Shown here piece after piece: positions 21,074-31,580 of a stretch of 64,000 nucleotides of DNA. The notes beneath the pieces are model-generated. The model searched no databases, was not told where the DNA came from, and saw only the letters and a program-made list of their open reading frames with translations. The stretch comes from Pseudoduganella albidiflava (lineage in GTDB: Bacteria; Pseudomonadota; Gammaproteobacteria; Burkholderiales; Burkholderiaceae_D). Made by a program: the position numbers and the translations under genes. Location: contig NZ_CP036401.1 in the NCBI RefSeq assembly GCF_004322755.1, forward strand, positions 1,736,001 through 1,800,000. The letters run 5' to 3'. The stretch's first letter is position 1, and every line of letters begins with the position of its first letter.

Positions 21074-23791
21074 ATGTTTGAATTCCTCTTCAAGCGGCCC
21101 GGCGACAAGGGCACCGAATCGCAGGCCGCGCAGGGGCAACACGCGGAGGCCGGGCGGGGCGACAAGGGCGGTGGCCAGGGCAACGGCCCCGCCGCCAAGG
21201 GCGGCCCGCAAGGTGGAGCCGACGGCAAGGAAGCGCGCCGTGCCGAACAGGCCGCGCTGGCCAGGTCGCTGGCCGGCGACGAAGCCGCCGCCGTTGCGCT
21301 GATCCTGCAGAGCGAGTTCGCCGATGTGCGGCTGGCCGCGGCCGAGCATGTCGTGTCGCAAGCGGCGCTCGAGCAGGTGCAGGCCGCGGTGCGCAACACG
21401 GACCGCCGCGTGGCCAAGCTGATGCAGGGCCGGCTCGATGCGATCCGTCACCGGCAAATGGAGCAGCGCCAGGCCGAGGCCACCATTGCGCAGGCACAGC
21501 GCCTGCTGCAGGAAGAAAAGCTGGCGCCGAACCAGGTGGCCGACCTGGACCGCCTGTGGAAAGTGATCGATGCGCCGCCGCAACTGGCTGCCGAGTTCGA
21601 CCGCCTGCGCGCGGCCTTGCGCGCGCGCCTGGAAGCGCAGGTGGATCTGCAGCGCGCCACGATCGATGCGCTGGCGGCGCTGCGCAAACTGGCCGCCGCT
21701 CCCGCCGGAGAGGACTCGATGCAGGAACTGGAACGGCTCGCTGCCGAGCACGCCGCACGGCTGGCCGGGCCCGAGCATGGCACGCTGCCGCGGCACCTGT
21801 TGACGGACGTGGAAGCGGCGCTGGAGGCGGCACGCGCCGCGCTGGCCCGTGTGGCTGCCGCTGCCGAACCGCCCGCCCCCGCAACCCCGGCACCCGCCGG
21901 ACCAGCGGCGCAACAGGAAGAGGGGCAAGCCATGGCGCCGGACAGCGGAAATCAGCAGAAGAGCGGAACGGCGCCGGCCGGCGCAACGGCGCAGGGCGGC
22001 ACAGAGGATCAGCCTGATGCCACGGCGCAAGGTGGCGGAAACGAGCAGGACAGCAAGGCGGCCAGCGAGGCGAACAGCCAGGCGCAGGGCGGGCCTGGGG
22101 CTGCCGTGGATGGCCAGCCAGCTCAGCCGGGTGCCGCGCCGGCCCGGCCGCCGAAGGAAAAGAAGGTCACGCCGGCCGACCGCGAGGCGAACGAGCGCTT
22201 CATGGCGCTGGTCGAGGCCATGGACGCGGCACTGGCCCAGGGCCAGTTGCACACCGCCGCCGAACACGACAAGACCCTGAAGGACAGCAAGACGGGCCGC
22301 CTGACGGCCCAGCAATCGGAGCGCCTGGCGCACGTGCGCGCCGAGTACAAGCGGCTGTCCGCCTGGGCTCGCTGGGGCGGCAATGTATCCCGTGAAGAAC
22401 TGGTGCATGCCGTCGAGGAATTGCCCGCACAAAACCTGCCGATGAGTGAGCTGGCCAGGAAGGTCAGCGCCATGCGCGAGCGCTGGAAAGCGCTGGACAG
22501 CGTTTCCGGCGCCGCGCCGAAGAGCTTGTGGGAAAAGTTCGATGCCGCCTGCACCGCCGCCTACGCGCCGGCCGCCGCGCACTTCCGCCACCTGGCGGAC
22601 GAGCGCCACGCCAACGCCGCCAAGGCGCAGGCCATGGTCGACGAAGTCAACGCGCTGGTGGCCGATTCGCCGGCCACGCGCGAGGACTGGCGCGGCCTGG
22701 CTTCCGCGTCGCAGCGGCTGCGCCAGGCCTGGAGCCGGCTGGGCACGATCGACCGCAAGGACAAGAAACGCCTCGATACCGCGTTCGGCAAGGCCATGGA
22801 AACGCTGATGGCGCCGCTCGAAGAGCAGCGCGCGATCGAGGTGGCGCGCCGCGAGCAGCTGATCGAGGAAGTCTACAAGCTCGACCCGGCCGACCGGCAC
22901 ACGGTGGACACGCTGCGCGGCCTGCAGGAAGCCTGGCAGGGCCATGCCAAGGCGCTGCCGCTGGAGCGCCGGCAGGAACAGGCCCTGTGGCAGAAATTCC
23001 GTAGCGCCTGCGACACGATTTTTGCCAAGCGCAAGGAATCGGCCCACGCGGCCGACCATGAGCGCAAGGCGCACCTGCATGCCCGCGAGGCGATCTGCGC
23101 GCAGCTCGAAGCGTTCGCGCCGGAGGGCGACGACAAGGCCCGCCAGGGCGCGATCGGCAAGGCGCTGCGCGATGCCGCCGCCGCGTGGCATGCGAGCGGC
23201 CCCGTGCCGCGCGCAGCCGAGGCGCGCATCGAAGGCCGCTACCGCGCCGCCGTGGCGAAGCTGCAGGGCGAAGCCGATGCCGTGCGCAAGCGTGCCGGTA
23301 CGGCGCAGGCCAACGCGCTGCGCGACAAGCTGCGCTTGGTGCAGGCGCTGGAACATGCCGTGGCAGCGCCTGGTCCGGTCGATAGCGAGGAGTGGAAGGG
23401 CCGCTGGGCCGCGCTGCCAGCGCTGCCGGCCGAGCACGAGCGCACCTTGCATGGCCGCTTCCATGCCGCGTTGCAGGCCGCCGCGGCGGATGCCGGCGCG
23501 CGCGGCGCGTATGCCGGCACGCTGGAAGCGAACCGTTCGCGGCTGCTGGCCGAGGTCTTGCGCCAGGAAATCGTGGCCGGCATCGACAGCGGCCCGGAAT
23601 TCGCGCGCGACCGCCTGAAGATGCAGGTCGAAGTGCTGCAGGATTCCCTGAAGTCCGGCCAGAAATCCGGCGCGGCGGGTTCGCAGGCGGCCCAGTTCGT
23701 GCAGCTGTGCGCGCTGCCGGCGCTGCTGGACGACCGCACGGCCAGCCGCATCGAGGCGCTGTTCCGCCGCATCGGCGCGGAGGGGCGATGA
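21074..23791 (+). CDS. DUF349 domain-containing protein
   Basis: 905 residues, soluble and mostly alpha-helical. After a Gly/Gln/Lys-rich N-terminus and a helical region there is a low-complexity Gly/Ala/Gln linker (about 255-355), then repeated modules containing a conserved W and basic helices (RERWKALDSVSG, RQAWSRLGTIDRKDKKRLD, QEAWQGHAKALPLERRQEQ), the pattern of DUF349 repeats. Molecular function not established. Its TGA overlaps the moaE ATG by 4 bases, although no functional link is known. Confidence 0.85.
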   Translation: MFEFLFKRPGDKGTESQAAQGQHAEAGRGDKGGGQGNGPAAKGGPQGGADGKEARRAEQAALARSLAGDEAAAVALILQSEFADVRLAAAEHVVSQAALEQVQAAVRNTDRRVAKLMQGRLDAIRHRQMEQRQAEATIAQAQRLLQEEKLAPNQVADLDRLWKVIDAPPQLAAEFDRLRAALRARLEAQVDLQRATIDALAALRKLAAAPAGEDSMQELERLAAEHAARLAGPEHGTLPRHLLTDVEAALEAARAALARVAAAAEPPAPATPAPAGPAAQQEEGQAMAPDSGNQQKSGTAPAGATAQGGTEDQPDATAQGGGNEQDSKAASEANSQAQGGPGAAVDGQPAQPGAAPARPPKEKKVTPADREANERFMALVEAMDAALAQGQLHTAAEHDKTLKDSKTGRLTAQQSERLAHVRAEYKRLSAWARWGGNVSREELVHAVEELPAQNLPMSELARKVSAMRERWKALDSVSGAAPKSLWEKFDAACTAAYAPAAAHFRHLADERHANAAKAQAMVDEVNALVADSPATREDWRGLASASQRLRQAWSRLGTIDRKDKKRLDTAFGKAMETLMAPLEEQRAIEVARREQLIEEVYKLDPADRHTVDTLRGLQEAWQGHAKALPLERRQEQALWQKFRSACDTIFAKRKESAHAADHERKAHLHAREAICAQLEAFAPEGDDKARQGAIGKALRDAAAAWHASGPVPRAAEARIEGRYRAAVAKLQGEADAVRKRAGTAQANALRDKLRLVQALEHAVAAPGPVDSEEWKGRWAALPALPAEHERTLHGRFHAALQAAAADAGARGAYAGTLEANRSRLLAEVLRQEIVAGIDSGPEFARDRLKMQVEVLQDSLKSGQKSGAAGSQAAQFVQLCALPALLDDRTASRIEALFRRIGAEGR

Positions 23792-24270
23792 GCCGGCAGG
23801 AGAACCATGGCGGGATGGCGCGGGTGCGCGTCCAGCCCGAGGATTTCGACCTTTCCACCGAAGTGGCGCGGCTGCGCGCGGACAATCCGAAGACCGGCGC
23901 CATCGTCACCTTCGTGGGCACGGTGCGCGACCTGAACGAAGGTTCGCAGGTGGCGTCGATGGAACTGGAGCATTATCCGGGCATGACGGAAGAGTCGATC
24001 GAGCGCATCATCGACCAGGCCTGCACGCGCTGGCCGGTCCACGATGCGCTGGTGATCCACCGCGTCGGCCCGCTGCTGCCGCGCGACCAGATCGTGCTGG
24101 TGGCGGTCACGTCCGCGCATCGCGGCGACGCATTCGCAGCCTGCGAGTTCATCATCGACTACCTGAAGACCGAGGCGCCGTTCTGGAAAAAGGAACAGAC
24201 GCCGGAAGGGGCGCGCTGGGTCGATGCGCGTGTCAGCGACGACCACGCGCTGGACAAGTGGGAGAAATGA
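23788..24270 (+). CDS. moaE: Molybdopterin synthase catalytic subunit MoaE
   Basis: 160 residues (E. coli MoaE is 150). With MoaD thiocarboxylate it converts precursor Z (cPMP) to molybdopterin in molybdenum cofactor synthesis. Conserved features: GAIVTFVGTVRD, LEHYPGM, VIHRVGPL, SAHRGDAFAACEFIIDYLK and the active-site APFWKKE. The ATG overlaps the upstream stop; an alternative ATG at 23815 would drop 9 residues. Other moa genes are not in the window. Confidence 0.93.
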   Translation: MSRQENHGGMARVRVQPEDFDLSTEVARLRADNPKTGAIVTFVGTVRDLNEGSQVASMELEHYPGMTEESIERIIDQACTRWPVHDALVIHRVGPLLPRDQIVLVAVTSAHRGDAFAACEFIIDYLKTEAPFWKKEQTPEGARWVDARVSDDHALDKWEK

Positions 24271-24309
24271 TCCCGGCTGCAGCCGGAACCCAGCCATTTC
24301 GCAGGGCGT

Positions 24310-24340
24310 CTTGAAATAGCGATTGCGCAGCCGCACCTTA
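24310..24340 (+). promoter_or_regulatory. Candidate sigma-32 heat-shock promoter of clpB
   Basis: CTTGAAA (24310-24316), a 14-base spacer, then CCGCACCTTA (24331-24340), compared with the heat-shock consensus CTTGAAA and CCCCATnT. The -35 is perfect, the -10 partial. It lies 30 bases before the clpB start. Confidence 0.5.
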
Positions 24341-24369
24341 TCGGAAGATAAAATTTGGAGCGAAGCGCC

Positions 24370-26968
<2,599 letters not shown>

Positions 26969-26979
<11 letters not shown>

Positions 26980-29767
26980 GCACCGGCATTCCCGGCTCCA
27001 GCACCGGCGCTGCGTCCACGGACGCGGCGCCGGTTTTTTTTCGCAGCCGCCATTGGCCCAGCAGGCGGGTGGCGGCCAGCAGGTCGGCCGTGCCGTGTCC
27101 CCCCGTGAAGCGCGCCAGCACCAGCTCCAGCAGCGCCTCGGCGCCGGATGTCGCGCCGTGGCCGTGCCACAGGCGTGCCAGGCTGGTGGCGGCACGCAGT
27201 TCCCAGGACAGCGCACCCTGGTTGCGGGCCAGCAGCAGCGCGGCGCGGAACTGCCGTTCGGCGCCATCGCGGGCGGCCGGGCCGCCGGTGGCCAGCAGGC
27301 GTTCGCCCTGCAGGCGGCGCAGCTCGGGGGCGCACCAGCGCGCGCCGCCCTGGTCGGCGCGCAGCAGCAGGGTCTCGTCCAGGTAGCGCGGATTCAGCGT
27401 GGCCAGCGTTTCGCGGTGCGGCCCAGCGGTGGGTGCCTGAGCCAGCCAGCCGCCGGGCGCATCCTCGACGATGCCATGCCGGTACTGGCGTGCCAGCGTT
27501 TCCCAGTGCGGAAAGCGGCGCGCGGCGTCTTCCAGTTCCGCCAGCGCGGCCAGCGCGGCCGGCCGGTCGCCGCACCACCACGCCACGGGGAACATGGCGA
27601 ACGCGAGCACCTGGCACAGCGGCGCGTCGGCCCCCACCGCACGCGCGCGCAGCACGCCGTTGCGGGCCAGGCGCAGGGCTTCGTCCGGGTAGCCGAGCAG
27701 CCAGCGCGCGCGGGCCAGCACGGCGCTCGCGGCAACGTTTTCATCCGTGTGCAGGGCAGTGCGGCGCCGGGTGCACACGGCCGGCACCGTGCCGTTCTGC
27801 ACGGCGTGCGCCAGCGGCGCGGCCAGTGCCTGCTCGCCCGACAGGTGCAGGGCGAGGGCGGCGAAGCGGTCATGCACCAGTTGCGCGGGGCGCGAACCGG
27901 CGTGGCGGATGTCATGCTGGAAGCGCTGCGCCAGCGCCACCGCGGCAGGGTAATCGCCGGTCAGCACGTGTTCCAGCACCAGGCCGGAAAAGGCGTCGGC
28001 CAGCCGCTCGGTGTCGGCGCAGGCTTCGGCCAGTGCGAAGCCGCGGGCATAGGCGGCTTGGCCGGCGCCGGCGCCTTCCAGGTAGACGCTGACCGTGCCC
28101 AGGGCCGTGTGCAGCACCGCTTGCGTCGACGGCGGCAAGGAGGGAAGCGGCGCCTGCCCCGGCATGTGCCGCATCGCGGGTTCGGCTGGTCCGGTGCCGC
28201 GCGTCGTCGCCATGGCGAGCCAGTCGCGCAGTTCGGCCAGTTCGGCGGCTTCCCACCACATCGGGATGGACGCGGCCAGCAGCGCGGCGGCGGCTTGCGG
28301 GTCGCCGTGCGCGCCGAAGCCCCATGCCAGCGCGGCGCGGACATCGGGCAAGTGACGCGGATCGCTGTCCACGCCGGCCAGCGCCGCGCAATCGGCGGTG
28401 AAGCGGGCGAACGCCGCATCGTCCGGCGCCAGCAGCGACAGCGCGCAGGTGCGCACGCTGTCGTACAGCAGGCATTGCGGCGCGCTGTCCGCGCGGTGCG
28501 GCGCGAGCAGGGACCGGGCGGCCAGCGTGGCGAGGGCGTCTTCCACGTCCTGGCCGGTCACCGCTTCGCCTGCCGCCACGCGGACCGCGCGCGCCAGCGT
28601 GAACGGGCCAGTGAACATGGCCACGCGGCACAGCACCGTGCGCTCCACCGGCGACAGCGTGTCGATGCTCCATTCCAGCGATGCGCGCAGCGAGCGGTGG
28701 CGCGGCGGCGCGGTGCGGCGGCCGCCTTTCAGGATTTCCAGGCGTTCGTCGATGCGGGCCAGCAGTTCGCGCGGGTGGAACAGGTCCAGCCGGCCGGCCG
28801 CCAGCTCGATCGCCAGCGGCACGCCGTCGAGGCGGCGGCACAGTTCCGCCACGGCCGGCGCATCGGCATCGGCCAATGTGAAACCGCCGTGCAGGGCGGC
28901 GGCACGCGCGGCGAACAGCGCTACGGCCGGGTAGGCCAGCGCCGCCGCTGCCGATGCCGGCTCGGTGCCGGGTGGCGGGCAGTCGAGCGGTGCGACGCGC
29001 TGCACGCGCTCGCCGGCGGCGCGCAGCGCTTCGCGGCAGGTCGCCACGATGCACAGGCCCGGCACGTCGCGCAGCAGCTGTTCGGCCAGCGCGGCGGCGG
29101 CCGTGACGATGCGGTCGCAATTGTCGAGCACCAGCAGCACCGGGCATTCGCGCACGTGCGCCAGCAAGGCGGAAACCGGATCGGTGCCGCGGGACAGGCC
29201 CATGGTCCCGGCCAGCGCGGCCCAGGGATCGGCCGCCTCGGCCAGGTCGATGCTCCAGGTGCGGAACTGCGTCGCCAGCTGGCGTGCCAGCGCGTGCGCC
29301 AAGGTGCTCTTGCCGACGCCGGCGGTGCCCGTCAGGGTGACCAGCAGGTGTTGCTGCGCCAGCGCCGCCAGCGAATCGGCCAGCGCGCCGCCATCGGCCG
29401 GGTTGTCATGCGGGGGATCGCTGGCGGGGGCGTGCCACTGGACGGCGGCGAGCAGCGTATAGCCGTGGCCGGCCAGGTTGCCGATATAGCGGCGCTCGGG
29501 CGTTTCACGCAGCGCCTTGCGCAGCGCCGCGACGTGCACGCGCAGGTTCGCTTCCTCGACGATGGTATCGGGCCAGGCGCGCGCGATCAGGTCGCTCTTC
29601 GACACCGGCGCGCCGGCGCGCTCGGCAAGCACGGCAAGGATGTCGAACGCACGCGAGCCCAGCTTCAGCGGCCGGCCATCCTCGAGCAGCACGCGCTGCG
29701 CCGGATAGAGGCGGAAGGGCCCGAACGACGCATGCGCAACCGACCACTCGGGGGCTGGGAGTGTCAT
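26969..29767 (-). CDS. wHTH-ATPase transcriptional regulator (AfsR/CadC-like), regulator 1
   Basis: 932 residues. N-terminal OmpR-type winged helix (about 10-100; ends [15 protein letters not shown]), a STAND/NB-ARC-like ATPase with Walker [10 protein letters not shown] and Walker B LLVLDNCD, then a long helical TPR-like region, consistent with a ligand- or partner-responsive switch. Start taken as ATG 29767; upstream ATG codons are in frame but run into the repeat at 29853-29889. Its last 11 bases overlap clpB convergently and its 3' end contains the clpB terminator, read as [10 protein letters not shown]. Same architecture as regulator 2 at 31581. Target genes unknown. Confidence 0.8.
27003..27041 (+). 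terminator. Rho-independent terminator of clpB
   Basis: ACCGGCGC, GCGTCC, GGACGC and GGCGCCGGT form a long GC-rich hairpin followed by eight T residues. It lies inside the coding sequence of the convergent regulator gene. Confidence 0.9.
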
Positions 29768-29852
29768 GGCATTCTCGTTGGCACGGCGGATCGCCGTCAT
29801 CGCCGCATGGTAAGTGACTATCTTTACAACAGCCTGACACGACCCGGCAATA

Positions 29853-29889
29853 TTTCCCCAAACCGGGGTCAGACCCCGATTTTTGGAAA
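29853..29889. repeat. REP-like imperfect inverted repeat (GGGGTC/GACCCC core)
   Basis: Two 18-base arms around a single A (15 of 18 positions pair), followed at about 29891 by a further partial arm (TTTCCCAAAACCGG). Resembles the perfect element at 5396-5434. Lies between two minus-strand genes. Such GGGGTC-A-GACCCC palindromes are, from memory, frequent in Massilia-type genomes. Confidence 0.75.
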
Positions 29890-29932
29890 CATTTCCCAAA
29901 ACCGGCGGGTGTGGTGAAATTGCTACGGTTTT

Positions 29933-30307
29933 TCAGGGTTCGGCGAAGTCTTCGACCTCGTACTGGTCGAGGAACTGGTCGGGGCCGCTGCCGGGGGGGA
30001 AGTGCAGTGTGGAGGGCAGGCGGGGGCCGACGAGCAGGCGCCGCACGTGGGCGCCCAGCGACTGGCGGCTAGTGCTTTTCTGCCACATGGGATAGAGGCC
30101 GGACAGGCGGTAGCCGTCCAGGTAGCGGATTTCAAACTCGCATTCGCTGCAGTCGTGCGCCGCGGCCCAGGCCTTGAGCAGCTTGTCGGCGGCGATGAAG
30201 GAACCCAGCACGGCGGTGCTGTGCTCGGCCTTGCGGATGCGGATTTGCGCGACGCCGACCTTTTCGGCCCGCGCGAACGGGTGAGTTTCCATCGTGGGCT
30301 TTGTCAT
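29933..30307 (-). CDS. Hypothetical protein
   Basis: 124 residues from the ATG at 30307 (an ATG at 30292 is an alternative). Mixed alpha/beta, no signal peptide or membrane helix; contains two Cys in AHDCSECEFEIRYLDGY and an acidic C-terminus. It starts 10 bases after the stop of the aldehyde-dehydrogenase-like gene, so the two look co-transcribed. Family not recognised. Confidence 0.65.
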   Translation of the reverse strand: MTKPTMETHPFARAEKVGVAQIRIRKAEHSTAVLGSFIAADKLLKAWAAAHDCSECEFEIRYLDGYRLSGLYPMWQKSTSRQSLGAHVRRLLVGPRLPSTLHFPPGSGPDQFLDQYEVEDFAEP

Positions 30308-30317
30308 GGCGGGCGGC

Positions 30318-31448
30318 TCAGGAGGCATGCGGCGCGTCGGCATGGTGGAAGACTGGACGGCGGAACCTGCCGATCGCATCCAGCGCCGCGGCGCGCGTGG
30401 GCCGCAGCGCGCTGCCGAAGCGGTTCACGTGGATGTGCCGCGCGGCCAGCTCCAGCACCGGCAGCAACTGGGCCGACAACGCCGCGTCGCCGGATGCCAC
30501 GTGCAGGCTGGCGCAGGCCAGCGGACCGAGCGCCCACGCCAGCGCCAGCAGTTCCCCCGCATCGGCGCAGCGCACCAGCAACCCGGCGTGGCGCGCGCCG
30601 CACAGGGCCGGATTGGCGATCAGCGCCGCAGCCGGCACTTCGGCGAAAGCGGCTGCGCGGCCGTCGCGCGCATCGCCCAGCATGCGGACCTCGCCGGCGG
30701 CGGGCAAGGCGGCACCGCCGGCGTGGCTGGTACAGGTCGCGCCGGCATCGGCCAGCTGGTCGATGATGGTTTCGCGCAGGTCGATGAAGCCGTCGCCGTC
30801 GATCGCCACGACCACCGGGCATGCCCCGGGCTGCGCCAGCAACTGCCGGCCCAGGTATTCGGCGCGGCCGTTCAGCGCGGACGGCAGCACGAAGGCGGCT
30901 TCGCTGCCGTCCAGTTCCGCCAGGGCCGGCAGCAGCCGGGGCACCGGGCGCGCGCCGGCGCGGCAGATCACGCCGCGCACGGTGCGCCGGGCCAGCAGCG
31001 CATCGTCGTCGACGGCCAGTTCGAACAGCGTGTCCGGCAGCCGGGCCGCCGCCGCGGCGACCGCGATCAATCCAGCCAGCTCGGTGCAACTGGGCGCCGG
31101 CGCCGCGCGCGCCAGCACCGGGCAGCCCGCCGCCAGTGCTGCCATCGCATAGCTGCCGGCGAGCCCGTACGCGCTGCCATGCGCGCCCACCGCCGCGACG
31201 GGCCCCAGCGGGACGGTGCGCGGGCCGCCCGTGTCGGCGCGCAGGGCCAGGGCCAGCGTGCGCAGCCACTCGCGCAGCATGTCGTGCTGGCGCAGCGCAA
31301 TGGCGGGTTCGACGCCCGCATCGAACGCGGCCTGGCGCGGCAAACGGTGCCGCACGCCGTCCAGCCCGGCGCCAAGGCCGTCGAGCAGGCGGGCGCGCTG
31401 CTCGGCGCCCGCCTGCGCCAGCGGCAATGTGGCGGACGTGTACATCAT
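30318..31448 (-). CDS. Aldehyde dehydrogenase-like protein, short and probably inactive
   Basis: 376 residues, against about 500 for active members. It resembles the alpha-ketoglutarate semialdehyde dehydrogenase branch: VPLGPVAAVGAHGSAYGLAG and ALAAGCPVLARA match its cofactor region, EAAFVLPSALNG matches its middle, and the end RFGSALRPTRAAALDAIGRF / RRPVFHHADAP matches the family C-terminus. By my alignment from memory, the catalytic GQFCTxPG motif is RQLLAQPG here, so Cys is replaced by Leu, and internal segments are missing. Divergent from regulator 2 and followed by a small gene. A non-catalytic or sensory role is inference. Confidence 0.7.
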   Translation of the reverse strand: MMYTSATLPLAQAGAEQRARLLDGLGAGLDGVRHRLPRQAAFDAGVEPAIALRQHDMLREWLRTLALALRADTGGPRTVPLGPVAAVGAHGSAYGLAGSYAMAALAAGCPVLARAAPAPSCTELAGLIAVAAAAARLPDTLFELAVDDDALLARRTVRGVICRAGARPVPRLLPALAELDGSEAAFVLPSALNGRAEYLGRQLLAQPGACPVVVAIDGDGFIDLRETIIDQLADAGATCTSHAGGAALPAAGEVRMLGDARDGRAAAFAEVPAAALIANPALCGARHAGLLVRCADAGELLALAWALGPLACASLHVASGDAALSAQLLPVLELAARHIHVNRFGSALRPTRAAALDAIGRFRRPVFHHADAPHAS

Positions 31449-31580
31449 GGGATCCCTCTTTCAGGTGGTGGATGGCTAACGATGACGACTGATTCACGAT
31501 GGCGGATGATGAACGCCGGGTAAGCGTTACGTTAAAATCAGCCGGGCCGGAAATCAATCCGGCTTTCGAGGTAAGGGAAC

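Noticed and set aside
20291..23464. Open frame of 1057 codons opposite the helical protein and DUF349 genes
   Set aside because: Shadow of genes on the plus strand; low-complexity composition.
29768..29899. N-terminal extension of regulator 1
   Set aside because: The extra residues come from the REP-like repeat at 29853-29889, and the wHTH domain starts after 29767.
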